A stretch of 64,000 nt of DNA from an uncultured bacterium (GTDB lineage Bacteria > Myxococcota_A > Bradymonadia > UBA7976 > VGTA01): assembly GCA_943788935.1 (NCBI GenBank), contig CALSSE010000015.1:1-64000 (forward strand), given 5' to 3'. How positions within the stretch are numbered: the first letter of the stretch is position 1; each line of letters begins with the position of its first letter. A model generated the notes under the pieces. The model did no database searches and was not told the origin of the DNA. It worked only from the letters and a program-made list of their open reading frames with translations. Below, one piece after another: positions 1 through 8,100 of the stretch. The position numbers and the translations under genes are program-made.

Positions 1-768
1 AGCTAAGACTTTAAAGGTGTTGTCATTCTCGAAAGTATCTTGGCCAAAGATGAAGAATCCTGCGCCTAAGCCAGCTAAACCGCCCCCTACCGCTCCGATA
101 TCCATCATGATCACTCTTGAGCGATCAATATCAAAACTCTCACGCATGAGGTAGGTTGTGAGACTTAAGCTATTGGCGGCGATTAAGGTTGTGATAGCCC
201 CAGATCTCAGTCTTATGGAACCCTCAAAATCTTTATCAGCCGTTAAAATACTATGTAACATAAGGCCTGTCACTCCCCCTATAAAATAAGAAGATGTGAG
301 CGATGAAGATTGCCCCGGAGTTAGCTTGAGTTTAGGTTCAAGATAAGTCCCTAAAACAGTTGAGGCGAGCGTTGTCCCCGAGACTAATAATTGCGTTCCT
401 CTATTTGTTGGCGAGTACGAAGCGATTGCAGCTAACAGCCCACCATTGATGAACCCTGAGCGCTGGAAAAAATTATATGTTGAGGCTTGTGCTACATGAA
501 CGGGCTTACCACGATTAAGCAAAAAAGGTAGCGTTATGCCTAGAGCAGGGCCCAAGAGAAGACCTGAATTTTGCCTAATCTCATCATTAAACAAGGAATG
601 GGTAATTATAGGTCCGATTAGGAGCCCCGTAAAGGTTGATTGAATCACCAGCTCAGGGAGCCCTGATCTATCAACAAATATATCGGTAGGGACCTCTCTG
701 GGCTCTAAGGGTTTGGCATGACCCACCACACTCAATGACATTAATAATAGGTAAATGATAATTCTCAA
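1..768 (-). CDS. Exported glycine-rich hypothetical protein, partial (3' end outside window)
   Basis: An open frame runs without a stop from about 783 down to the left edge. I place the start at the TTG at 768-766, because a GGAGG lies 8 bases upstream and the first 18 residues (start LRIIIYLLLM, ending VVGHA) form a classical signal peptide. The upstream in-frame ATG at 783 overlaps this ribosome site and is less likely. The mature part alternates polar stretches with several Gly/Ala/Leu-rich hydrophobic segments, as in small outer-membrane or membrane-associated proteins. I do not recognise a family. The insertion element at 793-1692 lies immediately upstream, so the native promoter has been moved about 0.95 kb away and the gene may now depend on transcription out of the element. 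Confidence 0.6.
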   Translation of the reverse strand, partial: MRIIIYLLLMSLSVVGHAKPLEPREVPTDIFVDRSGLPELVIQSTFTGLLIGPIITHSLFNDEIRQNSGLLLGPALGITLPFLLNRGKPVHVAQASTYNFFQRSGFINGGLLAAIASYSPTNRGTQLLVSGTTLASTVLGTYLEPKLKLTPGQSSSLTSSYFIGGVTGLMLHSILTADKDFEGSIRLRSGAITTLIAANSLSLTTYLMRESFDIDRSRVIMMDIGAVGGGLAGLGAGFFIFGQDTFENDNTFKVLA

Positions 769-792
769 CTCTAAGACCTCCATAAGTTAACT
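739..792. repeat. 54-bp direct repeat, left copy (flanks IS5-type element)
   Basis: The 54 bases from CATTAATAATAGG to AGTTAACT are repeated exactly at 1693-1746 on the other side of the insertion element. This copy holds the ribosome site and first codons of the partial gene at 1-768. A target-site duplication of this size is far longer than the few bases normal for the IS5 family. Confidence 0.9.
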
Positions 793-863
793 GAACTTAT
801 CTCAAAAGACAGGTGTGTGTTAACGTACATGCTCAACATCGTAACTTCAAGGGGGATTGATCA

Positions 864-1196
864 ATGGCAGGTCGATTTGAAGGCTTAACAGACATACAAT
901 GGAAGGTTCTTGAACCCCTCTTGGCAGATAATCGCCGAGTCTTTGGTCGTCCCAGAGTATCGAAGCGGCTCGTTCTCAACTCGATTTTTTACATACTCAT
1001 CACCGGCTCTCGGTGGTGTGACTTACCTCAAGGTTCTCAATGGGCGAGTCGTGCTACAGCGCATCGTTGGCTTGGGGTTTGGAGTGAAAATGGTACGTTG
1101 CAACGAGCGATTAACGGCATGCTCGCGATAGGAGAGCTTAACCAGATGATCGATTGGAGCGCTGCTAGCATAGATGGCAGCTTTTCCCCCCGGTAA
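864..1196 (+). CDS. IS5-family transposase, first frame (OrfA)
   Basis: Codes for the N-terminal half of a DDE transposase. It starts with the IS5-type helix-turn-helix region (LTDIQWKVLEPLL, then SRWCDLP and an HRW motif) and ends in the first catalytic Asp region (SIDGSF). It stops at 1194 just after a TTTTCCCCCC run (1182-1191). Continuing the protein needs a shift from this frame into the frame beginning near 1174, a net +1 (or -2). Two-frame transposases are common in this IS group, so this is more likely programmed slippage than damage. The start has AAGGGGG upstream. Confidence 0.85.
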   Translation: MAGRFEGLTDIQWKVLEPLLADNRRVFGRPRVSKRLVLNSIFYILITGSRWCDLPQGSQWASRATAHRWLGVWSENGTLQRAINGMLAIGELNQMIDWSAASIDGSFSPR

Positions 1197-1677
1197 AGGC
1201 GGCGGAGAGGGCGTTGAATACGGGTACAAAGGCAAGGGAGTTACGATCCACTCAGTTGTAGATGCTCAGGGTATGCCGTTAGCGGTCTCAGTGACGGCTG
1301 CCAATGAGAGCGAACGTGATCAAACGATCAAGATGTTGGATGGTATTGAGATCCAAACAGGTCGCCGTGGACGTCCAAAGACTCGTCCAAAACAACTCGC
1401 AGCAGACAAGGGATATGACAGTAAGCAGCTCCGTCGGAAGCTCAGGTCGAGAGGTGTTCGTCCCGAGATACCTCATCGCGTCTGGCCTAACCGTCGTAAA
1501 ACGCGTGGTCGTAAACTCAAGCGATCAGTCGCTCGCTTCGTTGTTGAGCGTACATTTGCTTGGTACCAGCGTAAATTTAGACGTTTAAGTGTACGTTGGG
1601 AGCGAAAGCCAAACTACTTTGAAGCCTTCCTATCTCTAGCGTTTCTCTATATTTGGCTAGAGAAGGTTGTAGGTTGA
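1174..1677 (+). CDS. IS5-family transposase, second frame (OrfB, catalytic)
   Basis: Continues the OrfA protein after the C-run at 1186-1191. Visible are the VVDAQG strand, the second catalytic Asp (AADKGYD) and the C-terminal catalytic Glu block (VVERTFAWYQRKFRRL), all typical of IS5-family DDE enzymes. The ATG at 1174 may be only nominal; the natural product is probably the OrfA-OrfB fusion made by frameshift. No internal stops are seen, so the element may still be active. Confidence 0.85.
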   Translation: MAAFPPGKGGGEGVEYGYKGKGVTIHSVVDAQGMPLAVSVTAANESERDQTIKMLDGIEIQTGRRGRPKTRPKQLAADKGYDSKQLRRKLRSRGVRPEIPHRVWPNRRKTRGRKLKRSVARFVVERTFAWYQRKFRRLSVRWERKPNYFEAFLSLAFLYIWLEKVVG

Positions 1678-1692
1678 GTTTTGAGATAGGTT

Positions 1693-1746
1693 CATTAATA
1701 ATAGGTAAATGATAATTCTCAACTCTAAGACCTCCATAAGTTAACT
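1693..1746. repeat. 54-bp direct repeat, right copy
   Basis: Exact copy of 739-792. It joins the DNA that presumably carried the original promoter of the partial minus-strand gene, and it holds an orphan copy of that gene's GGAGG, TTG start and first codons, which now read into the insertion element. Confidence 0.9.
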
Positions 1747-2016
1747 ATGATTACGCTCTTTAATCTTAAAAATACTATAACTTCATAAAGTATACATATC
1801 TAACGTTATCACTAGTATAATTTAAATAATAACCAAAAGATGATGCAAAAGGGTAAAGTTGTTAAGACAAATATCTTATGCCCTTATCATGAAAAAAAAT
1901 TATACTATTTCATTCCCCAGCTTGATCTATGCTGAATACCTTATCGCTCATCAGCCAAGCGCTGCTCTCTACCTGCTTCCAACGCGAAGATGGAAGATGC
2001 TCATAAGAGCGATTAG

Positions 2017-2202
2017 CGCTCTTTTGCTGCATTACCAGCATCGACCGATGAGCTTAAGGTTTTGCGATCTTTTCATAATAGAATCATCGATGGCCGCTTG
2101 CTCTCTTTTGATGGCAAACGTTTCACTCAAGAGGGTGCTGCCTATTTAGGACAGAGACTCAAGCCATTATTATTGAATGACAGGCTCACAAATGAGCGCT
2201 GA
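2017..2202 (+). pseudogene. Remnant of an SGNH/GDSL-type hydrolase C-terminus
   Basis: After an in-frame stop at 2014-2016, about 61 codons read as good protein ending at the TGA at 2200-2202. The stretch includes DGRLLSFDGKRFTQEGAAYL followed by GQRLKPLL. This is the shape of the last block of SGNH hydrolases (Asp-x-x-His-x-T-x-x-G, then a helix), but the catalytic His position reads Arg. No intact N-terminal part lies upstream; the 96-codon frame at 1859-2149 overlaps in another frame and looks random. I take it as a decayed gene end; the family call is tentative. Confidence 0.35.
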
Positions 2203-2208
2203 AACTAC

Positions 2209-3714
2209 TTAGTTTTGGCTGTTTGACCCTCCACCTTGTGGTGGGCGTGGTCTTCGAGGTCTGCGACGTCGAGGACGCGAGTGCGCCTCTTCACTTTGGG
2301 GAGCGCTAGAGCGATCTCGGGGCTCTTGGGTTCTCTGATCTCCGCTATTCGACGACGAGGTGTTTCGCGATCCTGATCGCTGACGATCATGTGGACCTCT
2401 ACGGCTTTGATTGTTTTTTTGTCCTCCCTGAGCAGCCTGTTGACGTCGACCGCGTCTCGTGCGGTCTCTCTGTGGAGGAATCGCCTCAGCGAAGTGCCAC
2501 GGATGATCGTCATCGACCTCGATATCTTGATCGATTAAGCGCTCAATACTCCTTAAGTATGGACCTTCACTGTCATCACAAAAGGCGACGGCTAGCCCAC
2601 TCTCTCCCGCTCGGCCGGTGCGCCCGATTCGATGAACATAGCTCTCCGGCTCATTAGGAAGATCATAGTTAAAGACATGACTGACGCCGGGAACATCGAT
2701 CCCACGAGCGGCGATATCAGTGGCGATCAGGGTAGGTAAACTCCCCTCCCTAAACCCATTTAGCGCCTTCGTTCGAGCATTTTGTGACTTATTACCATGA
2801 ATCGCGGCGGCTTGATGACCTGCCTTCTCAAGTAATTGCACGAGCCGATTAGCGCCATGTTTTGTACGCGTAAAGACGATGCTCTGCTCGACCTCCGGTG
2901 AAGAGAGTAAATGAGCGAGGAGTCTCCGCTTATCTTTCTTCTCTACGAACATGACTTTTTGTTCGACTCGCTCGGCAGTCGTAGACTCAGGGACCACTTC
3001 AACATGAGCGGGATTATCGAGAAAGCTAGAGGCGAGCTTTATAATATTTGGTGGCATTGTGGCCGAGAAGAGTAAGTTTTGTCGCCGCTCAGGGAGCACC
3101 TTAAGCACTTTACGAATGTCATGAATAAAGCCCATATCGAGCATTCGGTCTGCTTCATCTAAGACAAAGAACTCTACTTTAGTCAGATCGATATACCCTT
3201 GATTCTGTAAGTCAAGGAGTCGACCCGGTGTCGCGCAGAGGACATCAACACCTCTACTGAGCTTCTCGATTTGAGGAGTAGCGCTGACTCCGCCAAAGAT
3301 GACGAGATGTTTAAGGTCTAAGTGACGACTGTAGGACTCAAAGTTATCCCCAATCTGAGCGATGAGTTCACGAGTTGGAGAGAGAACCAGCGCCCTGATG
3401 ATTCGTTTCCCCGGTCGCCCAGAGCCTCGACGAGGTCGTCTACTCCTCGACCGGTCTTCCTCAGCCGAGCTTGAGGGAGGAGGAGCCGAGGATGAGCTCT
3501 GTGACTCACTCAAGGTCAGACGCTGTAATACAGGGAGCGCAAAGGCCGCTGTCTTTCCTGTCCCAGTCTGGGCACAACCCAAGACATCACGTCCCTCGAT
3601 CAAGAGAGGGATCGCTTGGGCTTGAATGGGGGTTGGCGTCTCATATCCTTCCTCACGAACAGCCTTCAGGATAGGCTCTATGAGGTCAAGTTGATCAAAT
3701 TTAGGGTTCATCAA
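2209..3714 (-). CDS. rhlE: ATP-dependent RNA helicase, DEAD-box, RhlE type
   Basis: A 501-residue superfamily 2 helicase that unwinds RNA duplexes in the cytoplasm, with the usual roles in ribosome assembly and mRNA turnover. Motifs in order: Q motif (GYETPTPIQ, residue 23 on), motif I AQTGTGKT (48-55), PTREL, TPGRL, DEAD (about 187-190), SAT, then helicase-C motifs ATDIAARGID and HRIGRTGR. The C-terminal 90 residues are basic and low-complexity (Arg/Pro/Gln/Ser, ending PQGGGSNSQN), as in RNA-binding tails of RhlE. Odd: a Ser/Pro/Arg-rich insert of about 35 residues (about 68-103) between motifs I and Ia, where RhlE normally has a short loop. Transcribed alone, divergent from the DUF1592 gene. 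Confidence 0.93.
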   Translation of the reverse strand: MMNPKFDQLDLIEPILKAVREEGYETPTPIQAQAIPLLIEGRDVLGCAQTGTGKTAAFALPVLQRLTLSESQSSSSAPPPSSSAEEDRSRSRRPRRGSGRPGKRIIRALVLSPTRELIAQIGDNFESYSRHLDLKHLVIFGGVSATPQIEKLSRGVDVLCATPGRLLDLQNQGYIDLTKVEFFVLDEADRMLDMGFIHDIRKVLKVLPERRQNLLFSATMPPNIIKLASSFLDNPAHVEVVPESTTAERVEQKVMFVEKKDKRRLLAHLLSSPEVEQSIVFTRTKHGANRLVQLLEKAGHQAAAIHGNKSQNARTKALNGFREGSLPTLIATDIAARGIDVPGVSHVFNYDLPNEPESYVHRIGRTGRAGESGLAVAFCDDSEGPYLRSIERLIDQDIEVDDDHPWHFAEAIPPQRDRTRRGRRQQAAQGGQKNNQSRRGPHDRQRSGSRNTSSSNSGDQRTQEPRDRSSAPQSEEAHSRPRRRRPRRPRPPQGGGSNSQN

Positions 3715-4052
3715 TCGCTCCGATAGATGTTAAATGTGCCGAGTGAAAAGTCACCCAATATGGTTGGCTTCGACACTTCGCCCCTACCATATGATCGGAA
3801 GTGATGGGCTATATCATGATTAGTGAGAGACCTCAAGCTCGCTAGGTTTAAGCCTCTCCGCTCCATACCTAGGATGATCACTGTAAGTAGATAGTGAAAC
3901 CCATTTAGGAGGCCTATACTGAGGTGTGGTCCGAGAGATCATATTGTATAGGGGGTCAACGTGAGGTAGATTCATTTGGGGGCTAAAGATAGCTCACCCC
4001 CTCTACGTAATGCATGAAGAGCTGATGATACAGAGCGTAAATAGAGGTTCCA
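3715..4052. other. Divergent intergenic region (338 bp)
   Basis: Separates the helicase (minus) from the DUF1592 unit (plus) and must hold both promoters. I see no RNA gene, strong palindrome or terminator. An AGAGG at 4042-4046 sits 6 bases before the first ATG of the plus-strand gene. Confidence 0.4.
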
Positions 4053-4157
4053 ATGAGTGAGATCCCAATGAATGAGGTCCCAATGAGTGAGATCCCAATG
4101 AGTGAGATCCCAATGAGTGAGATCCCAATGAGTGAACTCCCAATGAGTCACACACCA
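4053..4157 (+). repeat. Seven in-frame 15-bp repeats, each beginning with ATG
   Basis: Units of the type ATGAGTGAGATCCCA encode MSEIP or close variants (MNEVP, MSELP, MSHTP). Every unit carries an in-frame ATG preceded by a GAG-type weak ribosome site in the previous unit. Copy-number change would add or remove start codons without changing frame. Confidence 0.9.
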
Positions 4158-6647
4158 TTATGGTGTCTTGATCAGCCCTCTGATCAATCCTCTGAGGGTA
4201 TGGTTCTCTTCTTTGTTCGATCTCTTCGCATTCGCTCTCTTTGCATTATTTCTCTCTGTGTTCTCTCCCTGTGCTCAGCGCTATCATGCGAAGACGCGCG
4301 GCGAGTCACCCTCTCTCAGAGAGTTACAGAGTCGGGATATGGTTTGCCTGATCTCACTGATGATGACTCTGGTGAGGGAGCCAGTGGTGGAGCCAGCGAA
4401 TCTGGGGGGGACAGTGACCTCTCAGGCTCAGATCCTAACCGCGAGACGTTGAGCTGTGAGCCTCCTTGGGATAGACTCCTGCCTCGCCGACTACGTCCTT
4501 TAAGTCGTGAAGAACTTCATGAGACTTGGGCAGCGTTATTGAGCGCAGGAGCGACAGACACACTAGGCGATGAAGAGACCTCTACTGCAGAAGAGTCGAT
4601 GAGCTGTGACCTCTACTCTTTCGAGATCAGTGAGCGCCAGATCTATACAGAGATCGAGCCAGAGAGAGAGGTTCGCTCTGTGCATATCGCTAGTGAACTC
4701 AATGGGTGGGCGGGGACGGTCTCGGCGGGTGGGTGGCCTCTGACCATGGTTCTCGAGTCTGACCAAGATGAACGACGCTGGGAGCTGAGCAGACGACTCC
4801 CCATCGGCCAGCACTTATATAAGATCGTGATTAATGAGTCTCAATGGCTCTATGACCCCTCTAATCCTCAACGGCAAATGGATGGGTATGGAGGCTTCAA
4901 TAGCGTGGTGAGCATCCGTTGTAATGAAGGTGAGCAGACGAATCCTGCCGCTGACCTCAACCCCCTTACCCGCTCTGAAGCGCGAGCCCTCATCGCTGAG
5001 CCGATTAGCGCTCTCCCCAATCATCCTCGACCTCGCCACTTCCCTTTTCAAGCGCATAGCGCCTCGATGAGGCTCACCGAAAACCATATTAGCGGGCTCC
5101 TTGAGCTCTCTAAAGTGATGGTTGATCATCTCCCCGCGGCACTCCCCCACTTAGCTCCCTGCCTGAGAGAGCGATCCTTCTCTCGAGGCGTGGAGGAGGC
5201 GCTCAGTCAAGTATCAGAGAGCTGTTTAAGGGAAGTAATCAACGCGATAGGTGAGCGGCTATGGCGCAAACCTCTCAGCGAGATGAGCAAAGCTCGTTGG
5301 CTCTCTATCGCTATCGAGAGCTCTCCTTCAGTCGCCTTGAGAGGGATGATGCTCTCTCCTCAATCGCTCCATGTGAGCGAGTTAGGAGAGGAGGTTGAGA
5401 TTGATGAGACGTTGAGCGCCCAATTAAGAGTACCTATGGAGCTCGAACACCCAAAACTCTTCGCGCTCGATCATTATGAGCGAGCGAATGTCTTAGCCTT
5501 CTCTTTATGGGGAGCGCCACCTGATGATCAGCTCCTTCGATTCGCGGCGAGTGGAGAGCTAGCCCGACCCGAAGTGATGAGGAGTGAGGCTGAGCGTTTA
5601 TTAGATGATAAACGCGCATGGACACATTGGGGTCGCTTCGCTGTTCAGTGGTTACACCTCGAAGATGTAGGGCATCAGCCCAAGAGAGCAGATCTCTTTC
5701 CTACGCTCAATGAGTCGGTGAGGCATGATCTTGTCGAAGAAGCTAGATTGAGCGTAGCGGACGCCCTACTCACAGAGCGAGAGGGATCTATGTCAGCTCT
5801 CGGTCCGCTCTCTATTCTCTTTGGTAGAGATCGAAGAGATCATCATGAACCGCGGTGGTTGAGCGATGACCTCATCGATTATTATCAGCTCCGTGTGAGC
5901 ACAGAAGAACTTGAGATGAGCGCAGCGGGAGTGATCTCGACGCTCTCCCGCTATCAAGTTCCCACAGAGGCCCAAGGAACACATCGAGCACGAGGAGGTA
6001 TATTGGGCTTAGGAGCGACGCTCTTGAGTCGTGCTCACTCCGATCAGACCTCTCCTATTCTGCGAGGACTCTTTGTTCGTGAACGGTTACTATGTCAAAC
6101 CTTTGGGCCTCCCCCTCCAAACGCAGGAGGGGTCCCTGAGGTGGATTCGAGCGCCACCACTAGAGAGCGCTTTCGACAGCACAGCGATGACCCTGGATGT
6201 CGGGGGTGCCACACCTTAATTGACGATGTCGGTTTTGGCTTTGAGGGCTTTGATGCCGTCGGGCTCACTCGTGAGTCTGAGGGAGGGCTACCGATCGATC
6301 GCTCAGGGAGCTTAAAGGGGGTTGAGCGTCTCGGCAACGCAAGCGTTTCTCCTTTTAATGGGCTCGGTGAGCTTGGAGAGCTCTTGAGTCAGTCACCCAA
6401 TGTGGCTGACTGTCTCATCACTCAGCTCCGTCGATACACTCGAGGCGCGATGGGGGTCCACCGAGGGCTAGAGTCAACGTCAGCGCTTACCGACGAGGAG
6501 CGTTGCCATCTAACCAAGCTGAGAGACCGCTTTCACGAAGGAGAACTCTCACTGCGATCCTTGCTGATCGAGCTAGCGATAGAGCCCTCTTATTACTATC
6601 GTCGCGCTTTTGAGGAGCTCACAGATGAAGAGCATCAAGGAGGATAA
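4053..6647 (+). CDS. DUF1592-type secreted protein with an N-terminal AMPK/CBM48-like domain
   Basis: Members of this family occur beside DUF1552 proteins in Planctomycetes and Myxococcota and carry cytochrome-c-like CxxCH motifs; their reaction is unknown. A lipoprotein signal ending SALSC follows the ATG at 4200, so translation may start at 4053 (AGAGG nearby) or at 4200. Residues about 207-288 resemble glycogen-binding E-set domains (ELNGW, then WELSRRLPIG, HLYKIVINE, DPSNPQ). The C-terminal half has DUF1588 features (TSPILRGLFVRERLL, GPPPPNAGG), a CRGCH heme-type motif with FGFEGFDAVG (about 715-735), and a DUF1585-like end. It ends one base before the DUF1552 gene, whose ribosome site lies inside it, so the two are co-translated. 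The glycan-binding-like domain is an unusual addition. Confidence 0.8.
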   Translation: MSEIPMNEVPMSEIPMSEIPMSEIPMSELPMSHTPLWCLDQPSDQSSEGMVLFFVRSLRIRSLCIISLCVLSLCSALSCEDARRVTLSQRVTESGYGLPDLTDDDSGEGASGGASESGGDSDLSGSDPNRETLSCEPPWDRLLPRRLRPLSREELHETWAALLSAGATDTLGDEETSTAEESMSCDLYSFEISERQIYTEIEPEREVRSVHIASELNGWAGTVSAGGWPLTMVLESDQDERRWELSRRLPIGQHLYKIVINESQWLYDPSNPQRQMDGYGGFNSVVSIRCNEGEQTNPAADLNPLTRSEARALIAEPISALPNHPRPRHFPFQAHSASMRLTENHISGLLELSKVMVDHLPAALPHLAPCLRERSFSRGVEEALSQVSESCLREVINAIGERLWRKPLSEMSKARWLSIAIESSPSVALRGMMLSPQSLHVSELGEEVEIDETLSAQLRVPMELEHPKLFALDHYERANVLAFSLWGAPPDDQLLRFAASGELARPEVMRSEAERLLDDKRAWTHWGRFAVQWLHLEDVGHQPKRADLFPTLNESVRHDLVEEARLSVADALLTEREGSMSALGPLSILFGRDRRDHHEPRWLSDDLIDYYQLRVSTEELEMSAAGVISTLSRYQVPTEAQGTHRARGGILGLGATLLSRAHSDQTSPILRGLFVRERLLCQTFGPPPPNAGGVPEVDSSATTRERFRQHSDDPGCRGCHTLIDDVGFGFEGFDAVGLTRESEGGLPIDRSGSLKGVERLGNASVSPFNGLGELGELLSQSPNVADCLITQLRRYTRGAMGVHRGLESTSALTDEERCHLTKLRDRFHEGELSLRSLLIELAIEPSYYYRRAFEELTDEEHQGG

Positions 6648-6648
6648 T

Positions 6649-8028
6649 ATGAGGTTTAATAGACGGACAGCTCTCAAGGCGAGCAGCATTGGCCTCGCTT
6701 CATTAATGTCTCAGCTCAGCGTCAGTTCTCCTCGATCATGGGGTCAAGGAGGATCAGCGCCGTCCCGCTTGGTGGTGTTTTATTTTCCTGATGGTGTTCC
6801 TGGGCGCAGTGACCGTGGAGAGCCGAGCCTTTGGGATTGTTTGGGCAATGGCAGAGACTTTATGCTCTCGGAATGCTTACGTCCGCTCCAAAGGCATCGT
6901 CAACGATGCCTCTTCCTCAATGGCCTCTCTATGGGCTCAACAGACAGCGGGAGTCACCCTGGAGGAGCAAAGAAACTGTTGACCGGTGTTGATGGTGGCT
7001 TTGGCCGCTCTGTTGATCAACATCTCGCCAACGTATTCGGCGTCGAGAGTCCCTTCAGACATCTCTATCTTAGCGCGATGACTACGGTTAATAATCCGCC
7101 GAGTGACTGCTTTATCTCCTACAGTGAGGCAGGGCAGACTGCGACCTCGGAGGATGATCCTCGGAGAGCTTTCCAACGTCTATTTGGGGGGTCATTAAGT
7201 GGACAAGGCGCTACCATGCCCCCGAGCCAAAGCGCTCACCGAGATGAACTCAGCGTCTTAAATGGAGCGATGAGTGAGCTCAATGACCTGCGAGGTAGAG
7301 CCCCCCGCGCTGCTCAACGGCGACTTGATCAACAGTTAGCATCACTTCGTACTGTTGAGCGACGCTTAAGCGCTCTCTCCGATCGGGATATGGGCTCCGG
7401 TCCTTCCTTGGGGTCCTGCCAGGCTCCTTCACTCTCTACTCCACTAAATGGATGGCCTACCACCTTGAGTGATCCGGCGCTATTCCCGAGTATATTGAGC
7501 GCTCAAGCGGAGCTGATGGCGCTCTCTCTTGCCTGTGGATTAACGAGGGTGGGGGTATTACAATCCTCTCGTCATACCTCAGAGCTCATCATGAGCCGTT
7601 TCCCCTCTGCCCCTTTCTCCGATCCGCAATTTGACATGCGGAGCCATCAAGCCTCGCACTATGGACCCTCACATGACAGGGAGAAGAGGGAGTTTATTGA
7701 TTTTCTCGCCCAACGGATTTGGTTCGTCGAGCAATTTAGCGCTTTCCTAGACCTCCTAGAGAGCTACCCAGAGGGAGAGGGGACGCTGCTCGACTCCACC
7801 CTCGTATTGCTCTGTACTGAGGTGAGTGATGGCAATACACATGGCCATGATGAGATGCCCTTTGTACTCGCTGGGGGGCAGCATCTTGGGCTCAACGGAG
7901 GGCGTGCGCTCAACCTCAACGGTCGCCGGCATGGAGACCTCTTAGCGACCCTCTGTCACCTGATGGGTGACCCTATTGACCGTTATGGTCAGCAGGGCGC
8001 TGGACCCATCTATGAGGCATGGTCATAA
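6649..8028 (+). CDS. DUF1552 family exported protein
   Basis: I start it at 6649, one base after the previous stop, because AAGGAGGA lies 5 bases upstream; an earlier ATG at 6610 would overlap. The N-terminus RFNRRTALKASS is Tat-like (twin Arg, then a weakly hydrophobic stretch to SPRSW). The body matches DUF1552 in layout: VVFYFPDGVP near the start, GVDGGFGRSVDQ, and the C-terminal block SDGNTHGHDEMPFVLAGG. Proteins of this family are predicted periplasmic and are coupled to DUF1592 proteins, probably as one complex; no activity is established. The stop codon is inside a 10-bp repeat. Confidence 0.82.
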   Translation: MRFNRRTALKASSIGLASLMSQLSVSSPRSWGQGGSAPSRLVVFYFPDGVPGRSDRGEPSLWDCLGNGRDFMLSECLRPLQRHRQRCLFLNGLSMGSTDSGSHPGGAKKLLTGVDGGFGRSVDQHLANVFGVESPFRHLYLSAMTTVNNPPSDCFISYSEAGQTATSEDDPRRAFQRLFGGSLSGQGATMPPSQSAHRDELSVLNGAMSELNDLRGRAPRAAQRRLDQQLASLRTVERRLSALSDRDMGSGPSLGSCQAPSLSTPLNGWPTTLSDPALFPSILSAQAELMALSLACGLTRVGVLQSSRHTSELIMSRFPSAPFSDPQFDMRSHQASHYGPSHDREKREFIDFLAQRIWFVEQFSAFLDLLESYPEGEGTLLDSTLVLLCTEVSDGNTHGHDEMPFVLAGGQHLGLNGGRALNLNGRRHGDLLATLCHLMGDPIDRYGQQGAGPIYEAWS

Positions 8029-8050
8029 GTCGTCATAAGTCGTCATAAGT
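8021..8050. repeat. 10-bp tandem repeat, three copies
   Basis: Near-exact copies of CGTCATAAGT, the first starting with G. The stop codon of the DUF1552 gene lies in the first copy, and the next copies supply TAA-containing sequence behind it. Confidence 0.8.
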
Positions 8051-8100
8051 TAATCTCGAGTTGATGAGATTAATATTTGATCTCCAATAGAGAGCTCACT

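Larger units (their letters stand above)
793..1692 (+). mobile_element. IS5-family insertion sequence (IS427/IS1031-like, two-frame transposase)
   Basis: About 900 bp bounded by imperfect terminal inverted repeats: GAACTTATCTCAAAA at 793-807 against the complement of TTTTGAGATAGGTTC at 1679-1693, one mismatch in 15. It carries a transposase split over two overlapping frames. The flanks are an exact 54-bp direct repeat; the last base of the right inverted repeat is also the first base of the right copy. Confidence 0.88.

Noticed and set aside
1859..2149. 96-codon plus-strand frame
   Set aside because: Overlaps, in another frame, a better protein-like stretch (2017-2202); its composition looks random and it has no ribosome site.
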